A stretch of DNA of 64,000 nt. It comes from Vibrio hepatarius (GTDB lineage Bacteria; Pseudomonadota; Gammaproteobacteria; Enterobacterales; Vibrionaceae). The notes under the pieces are model-generated. The model was given only the letters and a program-made list of their open reading frames with translations, was not told the DNA's origin and did no database searches. This document shows, piece after piece, positions 9,208 through 18,400 of the stretch. The translations under genes were made by a program, and so were the position numbers. Positions within the stretch are counted from its first letter, which is position 1; each line of letters opens with the position of its first letter. The stretch lies in the NCBI RefSeq assembly GCF_018860525.1, contig NZ_JAHKPM010000065.1:62001-126000 (forward strand), given 5' to 3'.

Positions 9208-11223
9208 ATGAAATGCCGTTCAAAAATGTCGCTGATTGCTGCTAGCTTATGGCTGGCAGCATCTTCAGCCTATGCGCTTAAAGCCAATGTTGCTTTAGAC
9301 GATCTACCAGTGTTAGCCCCTGAAGCTCAACACTCTACAGCAAGTAAACGAGTTACATCTCGCTTTACTCGTTCCCATTATAAGCACTTTACCTTAAATG
9401 ATGAATTTTCTGAGGCTATATTTCAGAGATATATTGAATCTCTGGATTTTAACCGCAACATATTCACTCAAGCAGATGTTAAATCATTTAAGAAGTGGGG
9501 TGGTAATATAGATGATCAATTGAAATCTGGGGACAATCAGATAGCTTTTGATGTCTATAATATGTCTCTTAAGCGCCGTTATCAACGTTTCGTCTACGCC
9601 TTATCCCTGCTAGATAAAGAGATGAAGTTTGATATCGATGAAACTATAGAGCTAGATCGGAGTAAATCAGCTTGGCCCAAAGATACTAAAGAGCTCGATG
9701 ATCTTTGGAGAAAACGAGTTAAGTATGATGCTTTAAATTTGAAACTGGCCGGTAAAGATTGGAAAGAGATTAAAGATGTTCTAAGCAAGCGCTACAATAA
9801 TGCACTGAAACGTCTTAGTCAGACTCATAATGAAGATGCATTTCAGTTGTATATGAATGCATTTGCCAGAGAAGTTGACCCGCATACAAGTTACCTTTCA
9901 CCGCGAAATGCAGAACAATTTCAAACCGAAATGAACTTATCATTGGAAGGCATTGGTGCCGTATTACAAATGACCGATGACTATACTGTCATTCGTTCGT
10001 TGGTTGCTGGCGGACCTGCATCTAAAAGTAAACAGCTCGATGAAGGCGATCGCATTATCGGGGTCGGTCAAGACGGAGAAGATATTGTTGATGTCATCGG
10101 TTGGCGTTTGGATGATGTTGTGCAGCTTATCAAAGGTCCAAAAGGCACTAAGGTTAACTTACAAGTTTTGCCAGAAGGGAAAGATGCAAAAACTAAAACT
10201 GTCATTATAGTAAGAGATAAAATTCGGCTAGAAGATCGAGCCGTTAAATCGGATATAGTAGAAAAAAACGGTAAAAAAATTGGTATTTTGGAAGTACCAA
10301 GCTTTTACGTCGGCCTTGCTAAAGATACAGATAAGCTCATTATCGAGATGAAAGAGAAAGGCATAGATGGTCTTATTGTCGATTTGCGTAACAATGGAGG
10401 TGGGGCACTAACTGAAGCAACGTCATTATCTGGTCTTTTTATTAGCAGCGGTCCTGTTGTCCAGGTTCGAGATAGCTATGGAAGAGTCAATGTAAATAGC
10501 GATACAGATGGTAAAATTAGCTACGATGGCCCAATGACTGTTCTGATTAATCGCTACAGCGCATCAGCTTCAGAAATTTTTGCGGCGGCAATGCAAGACT
10601 ATGGACGAGCTATTATTCTGGGTGAAAACTCTTTTGGTAAAGGGACTGTACAGCAGCACCGCTCCCTCAACCATATCTACGATTTGTTTGATAAAGAGTT
10701 AGGCTATGTCCAATACACGATTCAAAAGTTCTACCGTATAGATGGTGGAAGTACTCAGAATAAAGGTGTCGTACCTGACATAGCATATCCAACGCCTATC
10801 ATTCATAGTGAAACAGGTGAAAGTGTTGAAGATAATGCTTTGCCTTGGGATAGTATTGACAAAGCAAATTACAAAGTGTTACAGCGTAACGATAAGTTAA
10901 TTAAAAAGCTTAATTCCAATCATCAATCGCGAGTTTCAACTGAGCCTGAATTCAAATTCATCTCAGAAGATATTGCAAAGTATAAAGCTGAAAAGGATGA
11001 CAATACTTTATCACTTAGTGAAAAAGCACGTAAACAGGAGAGTGATAAAGCTGATAACGCACGTCTAACGCGAATAAATCAGAGGCAAAGTTCTCATGGC
11101 GAAAAGTCATTCGAGTCTCTAGAGGATATTCCGAAAGATTATGAGGCACCAGATGTTTATCTCGATGAGTCAGTTGCGATAATGGTTGATTTACTAAAGC
11201 TTTCACCAAAAAAAGTGATTTAA
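9208..11223 (+). CDS. prc: Tail-specific periplasmic protease Prc (Tsp)
   Basis: A 671-residue C-terminal-processing protease of the S41 family that degrades periplasmic proteins with apolar C-termini and, in E. coli, trims peptidoglycan hydrolases and processes FtsI. An N-terminal signal peptide ends near SSAYA-LKA. A PDZ domain lies around residues 230-320 (GIGAVLQMTDDYTVIRSLVAGGPA). The catalytic Ser-Lys dyad is visible in RYSASASEIFAAA (Ser about 452) and GENSFGKGTVQ (Lys about 476). AAAGGAG upstream supports the start. A terminator follows directly. Confidence 0.96.
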   Translation: MKCRSKMSLIAASLWLAASSAYALKANVALDDLPVLAPEAQHSTASKRVTSRFTRSHYKHFTLNDEFSEAIFQRYIESLDFNRNIFTQADVKSFKKWGGNIDDQLKSGDNQIAFDVYNMSLKRRYQRFVYALSLLDKEMKFDIDETIELDRSKSAWPKDTKELDDLWRKRVKYDALNLKLAGKDWKEIKDVLSKRYNNALKRLSQTHNEDAFQLYMNAFAREVDPHTSYLSPRNAEQFQTEMNLSLEGIGAVLQMTDDYTVIRSLVAGGPASKSKQLDEGDRIIGVGQDGEDIVDVIGWRLDDVVQLIKGPKGTKVNLQVLPEGKDAKTKTVIIVRDKIRLEDRAVKSDIVEKNGKKIGILEVPSFYVGLAKDTDKLIIEMKEKGIDGLIVDLRNNGGGALTEATSLSGLFISSGPVVQVRDSYGRVNVNSDTDGKISYDGPMTVLINRYSASASEIFAAAMQDYGRAIILGENSFGKGTVQQHRSLNHIYDLFDKELGYVQYTIQKFYRIDGGSTQNKGVVPDIAYPTPIIHSETGESVEDNALPWDSIDKANYKVLQRNDKLIKKLNSNHQSRVSTEPEFKFISEDIAKYKAEKDDNTLSLSEKARKQESDKADNARLTRINQRQSSHGEKSFESLEDIPKDYEAPDVYLDESVAIMVDLLKLSPKKVI

Positions 11224-11246
11224 TTAATTACAAAAATAAGCATAAG

Positions 11247-11274
11247 CGAGCCGATAATAGGCTCGTTTTTTTTT
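11247..11274 (+). terminator. Intrinsic terminator of prc
   Basis: CGAGCC and GGCTCG pair around a 7-base loop, followed by nine T residues, 24 bases after the prc stop. Confidence 0.9.
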
Positions 11275-11353
11275 CATTTAGCGTGACCTAGGTCGTAATT
11301 TTCGCATAATTGGTCTTCAGTGCCTAAGCTTAAAGAAAAGAGCGAGGTGCAAT

Positions 11354-12016
11354 ATGAGATGGATTGGTGTTTTGCTTATATGTTTTAGTCTGCCTTGCCT
11401 TGCTAATGAAGTCCACGACAACAGTGATTTAACTCAGTTTGACCAACCATTTTTACTCGGTGACTGGTACCTTGTAAATCCTAACCCAGAACAATCAGAA
11501 GAAAACTTTTTAGCTATTAAGCTGAGTTTAGATTCTAACTACAGCTTCAAAATTGATATTCAAAAGCGAGATTATTCCGTTGATCATTGGGAAGGTCTAT
11601 ACACGGCGAATGAAGATACTCTTATTCTCGGGCTCAATACCGAAGAACCTCAGATATATGATTACTCGAGCAACCATAACATGCTAAATTTGAATGGTGT
11701 TGTTTTCACTAAAGCACTATCAAATTCGCTAGCAGGAATGTGGTCAAGCGCTAAGCTGAGTGGGCATGAATTTGTGGCTAGTGAAGTCGAACAAATGGAT
11801 TTGATTTTACAACCTGATTTTGTATTCATGTTTAGGGTCAGTAATGAAGAGGGCGCCGAAGCGATCCACAAAGGTGTTTATTATACTGAAGGTGAACATC
11901 TTGTTCTGCTTTACGAAAACGGTGAACACGAAACTAGATATAGTCTAAATAGCGATATACTGACTTTGGAAATGGAAGAAGGAGCACTTTATGCGGTACT
12001 TAATCGTATAAGGTAA
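11354..12016 (+). CDS. Exported protein of unknown function
   Basis: A 220-residue protein I do not recognise. It begins with a clear Sec signal peptide (MRWIGVLLICFSLPCLANEV, cleavage probably after LANE or CLA). The mature part is acidic, mostly predicted beta strand, and appears to contain two related halves: GDWYLVNPNPEQSEENFLAI and AGMWSSAKLSGHEFVAS open similar segments, each followed by a KxDY/GLYT or KGVYYTEG strand. That suggests a duplicated lipocalin-like or calycin-like beta domain, which is inference. A good ribosome site (AGCGAGG) precedes the ATG. It is monocistronic, flanked by terminators on both sides. Confidence 0.7.
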   Translation: MRWIGVLLICFSLPCLANEVHDNSDLTQFDQPFLLGDWYLVNPNPEQSEENFLAIKLSLDSNYSFKIDIQKRDYSVDHWEGLYTANEDTLILGLNTEEPQIYDYSSNHNMLNLNGVVFTKALSNSLAGMWSSAKLSGHEFVASEVEQMDLILQPDFVFMFRVSNEEGAEAIHKGVYYTEGEHLVLLYENGEHETRYSLNSDILTLEMEEGALYAVLNRIR

Positions 12017-12048
12017 TCGATTAGTAGACTCAATTTGTATGAGTTATG

Positions 12049-12085
12049 AACGAGGTATTGACATATAATGCCTCGTTTTTTTTTT
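12049..12085 (+). terminator. Intrinsic terminator of the exported-protein gene at 11354
   Basis: AACGAGG and CCTCGTT pair around a 15-base loop and run into a tract of about ten T residues. Confidence 0.88.
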
Positions 12086-12303
12086 ATTCTCAGGTTAAGC
12101 TAGATCTCATTGAAAGAACCAAACTCTAGCGCTCAATATAAAATCTTTTATACTAAGATACCGTCCTAGACTCTCTTTCTCCCAATTAGCTAGGTAGCAG
12201 AAATATTGTTTCAAAGAACACATGTTCAGCGGAAGAGCATGCAGTCTGCACATTTTGTTAAAAGACCTGGTATTACTTGCAAATTAGTCAGAAGGACTTA
12301 GAT

Positions 12304-14910
12304 ATGTCTCAAACACCTCAAGCCAAATACCGTAAAGATTACTCATCCCCATCTCATACCGTTACCGAACTCGATCTTATTTTTGACCTTTATGATAATA
12401 ACACGCTTGTTACGGCAACCTCTAAGATAAAGCAGCTCAAAGAAAATAATACCCTCCATCTTGATGGTGAACACCTCAAGTTAGTAAGCATTGATATAAA
12501 TGGAGAAATGTGGACTAGGTATGAGGAAGTAGAAGGTGGCCTCCTTATCTCATCGCTTCCGCAAGAGTTTGAGCTAAAAATTGTTACAGAGTTAGATCCT
12601 GAGGCTAACACGGCTTTGGAAGGTTTGTATAAATCAGGCGGTGCATTTTGCACTCAGTGCGAAGCAGAAGGTTTTCGAAGAATTACCTATTATTTAGATC
12701 GTCCAGATATCCTAGCAAAGTACACAACTAAAGTTATTGCTGAAGAAGAACAGTATCCATTTTTACTAAGCAATGGAAACCGTATAGCAAAGGGATCACT
12801 CGATAACGGTCGGCACTGGGTACAGTGGCAAGACCCTCATCCAAAGCCTGCTTACTTATTTGCTTTAGTAGCAGGCAACTTTGATGTTCTTCGAGATAAT
12901 TATGTGACTAAATCAGGACATAATGTCGAACTCGAAATTTTCGTGGATGAAGGTAACCTTAATAGGGCATCTCATGCGATGACATGCTTGATTAACTCTA
13001 TGAAATGGGATGAAGAAAGATTCGATTTTGAATATGACTTGGACATCTACATGATTGTTGCGGTTGATTTTTTCAATATGGGTGCAATGGAGAATAAAGG
13101 CCTAAATGTTTTTAATTCAAAGTTTGTTCTAGCCAATGAGCAGACTGCTACTGATAATGATTATCTAGGTATAGAAGCCGTCATAGGTCATGAATATTTT
13201 CACAACTGGACGGGGAATCGTGTTACCTGCCGAGATTGGTTCCAACTGAGCCTGAAAGAAGGACTAACTGTATTTAGAGATCAGGAATTTTCCTCAGATT
13301 TGGGCTCTCGAGCTGTAAATAGAATAAACAATGTTCGTATTATCCGTGGCCCACAGTTTGCCGAGGATGGCAGTCCAATGTCGCACCCAATCCGCCCTGA
13401 AAAAGTTATTGAAATGAATAACTTTTACACTCTAACCGTCTATGAGAAAGGCAGTGAAGTTATACGAATGATACATACTTTACTTGGTGAAGACCGTTTT
13501 CAGCAAGGTATGAAATTGTACTTTAACCGTCATGATGGTACCGCAGCAACATGTGAAGATTTTGTTTCTGCAATGGAAGATGCATCTGGTGTTAACTTAC
13601 AGCAATTTAGATTGTGGTATAGCCAATCAGGAACTCCAAGAGTATCGATAGAAACTGAATATGATGCGACTAAAAAGACATATGCTTTAACTGTGTCTCA
13701 AAACACTAAAGCAACATTTGATCAGCAAGATAAACAGCCATTGCATATTCCACTAAATATAGAGCTATATAATGGAAATGGAGAAGCCATTGAGTTACGT
13801 TGTAATGGAAATTTAATCGATAACGTTTTAAATATTACTGAAGCAAAACAAACCTTTGTTTTTGAAAAAGTAACAGAAAAACCAATACCTTCTTTACTAC
13901 GCGATTTTTCTGCTCCAATTATTTTGGAATATGATTACAGCGATGAAGAACTCGCTTTCTTAATGGTACACGCTAATAACGAGTTTTCGCGTTGGGATGC
14001 CGGGCAAATGTTATTGGCTAAGTATATTCGTCATAATGTGAATGAGGTTCAAGCGGGTAAAAATACTGAATTACCTCCTTCTTTAATAGATGCATTTCGT
14101 GGGGTATTACTTTCAGATACTTTAGAGCCGGCACTCATTGCTGAAATTATGGCACTTCCAAGTCATAACGAAGTTTCTGGCTGGTACAATCAAGTAGATG
14201 TAGACGCCATCGCACAGGTTCTGAAAGAAATCAAAATTACACTTGCAAAAGCTCTTGAAGATGAATTTAGCGCGCTTTATTACAGTTTAAAAGAAAAGCG
14301 ATATACAATCTCCCATAAATCAATAGGTAAACGCTCCTTGAGTAATACAGCTCTATCGTATCTAGCTTACACACAGCAAGGAAATACTTTAATTGAGAAG
14401 CAATATTTTTCAGCAAACAACATGACAGATACAATTGCAGCTATGAGTTCCGCAAATAGTGCTCAACTTGAATGTCGAGAAAAGCTGATTGCAGACTACA
14501 GTGAAAAATGGAAGCATGATGGCCTTGTCATGGACAAATGGTTTGCACTGCAAGGAAGTAACCCTGAAAAGAATGCGTTAGAAGTGATTAAAGCAACCAT
14601 GCATCATGAGACATTTAGTATTAAAAACCCAAACAGAGTAAGGAGCCTTATAGGATCGTTTCTCAATATGAACCCTGTTCGTTTCCACTCAAAATCAGGT
14701 GAAGGATACCAGTTTGCTGGTGAGGTCCTTAGAGAGTTGAACAATAGCAACCCTCAAGTTGCTTCTCGCCTAATTGATCCATTACTTAAGTACCGCAAAT
14801 ATGATGAGGTTCGTCAAAACCTTATTAAAACAGAACTAGAAAAGCTTAAATCGATGGATAATTTAGCCAATGATCTTTATGAAAAGGTAAATAATGCATT
14901 AGATTCTTAG
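12304..14910 (+). CDS. pepN: Aminopeptidase N
   Basis: An M1-family zinc aminopeptidase of 868 residues, the main cytoplasmic enzyme removing N-terminal residues from peptides. The exopeptidase motif GAMENKGLN and the zinc site HEYFHNWTGN (histidines about 296 and 300), with the downstream glutamate in LKEGLTVFRD, are intact. The ORF can be opened at 12277, but the ATG at 12304 (MSQTPQAKYRKDY) matches the known PepN N-terminus and has AGAAGGA upstream. Length and domain order are normal. Confidence 0.96.
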   Translation: MSQTPQAKYRKDYSSPSHTVTELDLIFDLYDNNTLVTATSKIKQLKENNTLHLDGEHLKLVSIDINGEMWTRYEEVEGGLLISSLPQEFELKIVTELDPEANTALEGLYKSGGAFCTQCEAEGFRRITYYLDRPDILAKYTTKVIAEEEQYPFLLSNGNRIAKGSLDNGRHWVQWQDPHPKPAYLFALVAGNFDVLRDNYVTKSGHNVELEIFVDEGNLNRASHAMTCLINSMKWDEERFDFEYDLDIYMIVAVDFFNMGAMENKGLNVFNSKFVLANEQTATDNDYLGIEAVIGHEYFHNWTGNRVTCRDWFQLSLKEGLTVFRDQEFSSDLGSRAVNRINNVRIIRGPQFAEDGSPMSHPIRPEKVIEMNNFYTLTVYEKGSEVIRMIHTLLGEDRFQQGMKLYFNRHDGTAATCEDFVSAMEDASGVNLQQFRLWYSQSGTPRVSIETEYDATKKTYALTVSQNTKATFDQQDKQPLHIPLNIELYNGNGEAIELRCNGNLIDNVLNITEAKQTFVFEKVTEKPIPSLLRDFSAPIILEYDYSDEELAFLMVHANNEFSRWDAGQMLLAKYIRHNVNEVQAGKNTELPPSLIDAFRGVLLSDTLEPALIAEIMALPSHNEVSGWYNQVDVDAIAQVLKEIKITLAKALEDEFSALYYSLKEKRYTISHKSIGKRSLSNTALSYLAYTQQGNTLIEKQYFSANNMTDTIAAMSSANSAQLECREKLIADYSEKWKHDGLVMDKWFALQGSNPEKNALEVIKATMHHETFSIKNPNRVRSLIGSFLNMNPVRFHSKSGEGYQFAGEVLRELNNSNPQVASRLIDPLLKYRKYDEVRQNLIKTELEKLKSMDNLANDLYEKVNNALDS

Positions 14911-14916
14911 GTTTGT

Positions 14917-14949
14917 CACAAAGCAGTGGCATCGTTTGCTGCTGCTTTG
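14917..14949. terminator. Hairpin downstream of pepN
   Basis: ACAAAGCAG and CTGCTTTGT form a 9-bp stem directly after the pepN stop. There is no T-run on either strand, so it may be an mRNA 3' stabiliser rather than an intrinsic terminator. Confidence 0.35.
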
Positions 14950-15001
14950 TATCCATAGAAAGAGGCGTATCCAAAAAACACTTTGTAACGTATAAATTAG
15001 A

Positions 15002-15220
15002 ATGTATCAGTACTATTTTTCACTCAACATCTCATATCAATCCTTCCTAGCACACTATAATGGGGCTGCAAGTAATGTTCTGGTTGTTACAGATCAAGGC
15101 TTGCGTTTGCAATTACCTGCTACTAGGTTCAGACCTTTCCTTAGCCAAATAGGTCTCAATGGGCGTTTTCGTCTGACAACTGACCAAAACAATAAGTTTA
15201 TAAAGTTGGAAATGCTGTGA
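15002..15220 (+). CDS. DUF2835 family small protein
   Basis: A 72-residue protein matching the DUF2835 pattern, in which short gammaproteobacterial proteins start MYYF-like and end with a GRFRL segment (YYFSLNISYQSFLAHYNGAASNVLV, then RFRPFLSQIGLNGRFRL). Function is unknown; the fold is probably PilZ-like or SH3-like beta. It stands between pepN and the large glutamate dehydrogenase on the same strand with its own untranslated gaps. Confidence 0.8.
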   Translation: MYQYYFSLNISYQSFLAHYNGAASNVLVVTDQGLRLQLPATRFRPFLSQIGLNGRFRLTTDQNNKFIKLEML

Positions 15221-15408
15221 GCACTTGATTCTATGTGACTTTAAATAGAACCTTAGTCACATTATTAAACATTTCACCTCTTACTACTCCTAAAAGAATT
15301 AACTATTTGTCAATAAAGCTTTTACAATAAAGCGGCATTACCCGTGTTAAGCACTATGCTTACAACAGCCCTCAAAAATACATAAAATTCGAATTGTGGA
15401 GTGTGATT

Positions 15409-18400
15409 ATGACCGCGCGTGAAACTCTGATGCCGGTTCTGCTTGAAAAGGTCTACAAACTGATTCAAGACAAACTCGAGCTTGCTCATCAACCCCTTGT
15501 CACTCAACTTGCTCAGCATTTATTTAGCAATATCTCTCATGACGACCTTGTCGAAAGGAATGAATCTGATCTTTATGGTGCGATAATTAGCCTTTGGCAC
15601 CATATAAATGAAAAGAAAGCTGACGAAGTTTCAGTGAGAGTGTTTAACCCAACTGTTAGTCGTCAAGGATGGCAATCCACCCACACCATTGTAGAAATTG
15701 TTGTTCCGGACAGCCCTTTCTTAGTTGATTCTGTGAAAATGGCCTTGAGTCGATTGGATTTAGCATCCCACTTGATGCTTCATGGTCCAACACAGATCGA
15801 ACGTAATAAAGTAGGTGATATAACTGGCATTAATAAGGGCAAAGGTACGCTTCAATCCCTTTTCCATATGGAAGTTGACCGACTTAGTGCAAAAGAAACC
15901 ATGACTTCCTTACGTGAAGAACTTGAGAAAATCATATCAGATACAGCTCTAGTGGTTCATGATTGGCTACTCATGGTAGAAAAAGTTGAAGAAGTTACAA
16001 ACCAAGTTGAAGCTCAGAAAGACCATATAAAAACCGATCGCAACCGTTATGAAGAGACCGTTAAATTTCTACGATGGTTAGGCGATCATAACTTTACATT
16101 TATGGGGTATAAAGAGTATGACCTTGTACATGTTGACGGTGATACAGAGCTAAGGCCGACTGCTGATAAAGGTTTAGGCTTATTTGCTAACCGTCACCGT
16201 GTGCGCAGCGTTAAGTTGTCTGAATTCCCAGATTCGGCACGCCTTGAGGCAAAAAAACCCTTCCTGCTAATCATGACTAAAGGTAACACGCCTTCACGTA
16301 TTCACAGACCAGCCTATACCGATTATATTGGTATCAAGAAGATTGACAAAGACGGTAAGGTTGTTGGTGAGCACAGATTCACAGGCCTTTACACATCAGC
16401 TGTCTATAACCAAAGTGTGGAAAGCATTCCTCTCATACGCGAGAAAGTTGAACGTATATTGGTATCAAGCCGATACCGTGAAGGTTCATACGCATTTAAA
16501 GCTTTACATAATATCCTCGAAAATTATCCTCGTGATGAGCTACTTCAGGCAAATGAGGATGAGCTGTTGGAAGTGGGGATGGGCGTAGTTCAGATGCAAG
16601 ATCGTGACATGCTACGTTTGTTTATTCGTAAAGACCCATTTGGTCGTTTCTTTAGTTGTATGGTTTACGTAATAAAAGACAGATACAACACTGAGCTAAG
16701 ACGTAAAACTCAACAAATACTCAAGCAATATTTTGGTTGTGATAACGAAGTAGAGTTTACCACCTACTTCTCTGAGAGTCCGCTTGCTAGGACACATTAC
16801 ATTGTTCGTGTTGATAACAACAACATGGATGTAGACGTGAAAATGATCGAGCAAAATTTAATGGAAGCATCTTCAACTTGGGACGATCGTCTTTCTGATT
16901 CGATTGTAGCGAATTTTGGTGAAAGTAAAGGACTTCCTTTAGCAAAAGAATACTTACATGCTTTTCCCCGTTCGTACAAAGAAGACGTTTTACCTGGTTC
17001 GGCGTTAGCAGACATTGAACGTATAGAATCACTCAGTGATGATAATCGGCTAGGTATGCTGTTTTATCGGCCTCAAGAACTAGCCTCAGACTCAAAATCC
17101 GTACGATTCAAACTTTATCACCGTGATGAACCTATTCACCTATCCGATGTTATGCCAATGCTTGAAAACTTAGGACTACGTGTGATTGGTGAATCACCAT
17201 ATGAAGTCCGCAAAGCAGACGGTCATATATATTGGATCCTAGATTTCTCAATGCTACACAAAAGCGAAAAAACCGTTGATCTTCGTGAAGCTCGAGATCG
17301 CTTTCAGCAAGCATTTGCCGCAATTTGGGCTGGAAATCTAGAAAGTGATGGATTCAACAGACTTGTTTTAGGAGCATCACTTACTGGTCGTGAAATTTCT
17401 ATCCTTCGCGCTTATGCGCGATATATGCGCCAAGTTGGTTTCCCATTTAGTCAACAGTATATAGAGGAAACCCTCAGCCATTACCCTGAATTAGCAAGAT
17501 GTTTAGTAGCTTTATTTGTGAAGCGTTTTGACCCTAAATATAAAGGCAGTCAAAAAGGTCAGACTGAATTGATTAAGTCCATGACAGAGCAACTCGATCA
17601 TGTTGAAAGCCTTGATGATGATCGTATCATTCGTCGTTATATGGAAATGATCACTGCGACCTTGAGAACAAACTATTATCAATTAGATGCGAACAAACAA
17701 CCCAAACCTTGGCTTTCCTTAAAGATGAAACCAAGCGAAATACCTGAGATCCCACAGCCAGTTCCTGCGTTTGAGATCTTTGTTTATGCACCTGATATTG
17801 AGGGTGTGCACTTGCGAGGCGGTAAAGTTGCACGTGGTGGGTTGAGATGGTCAGATCGCCAAGAAGATTTTCGTACCGAGATTCTTGGCTTAGTTAAAGC
17901 TCAGCAAGTTAAAAACACCGTTATTGTACCTGTGGGAGCAAAAGGTGGCTTTGTCTGTAAACGCCAGCACACTTTGAGTGGTAGAGATGAAATCTTTGCC
18001 GAAGGTCAACGATGCTATAAACGCTTTATTCGCGCATTACTTGATGTTTCGGACAACATTGTTGAAGGTGAGGTTAGTCCACCTAAAAATGTTGTCCGGC
18101 ATGATGAAGATGACCCATATTTGGTTGTTGCTGCTGATAAAGGTACTGCAACCTTCTCAGATTTAGCGAACTCAGTCTCTGATGAATATAATTTCTGGCT
18201 CGGTGATGCCTTTGCGTCCGGTGGTTCTAATGGTTATGACCATAAAGCTATGGGTATTACAGCTAAAGGTGGATGGGAATCTGTAAAACGCCACTTTAGA
18301 GAAATGGGGATCGATTGTCAGACAACTGATTTCACAGTAATCGGCGTAGGTGATATGGCGGGTGATGTATTTGGTAATGGGATGCTACTTTCAAAGCATA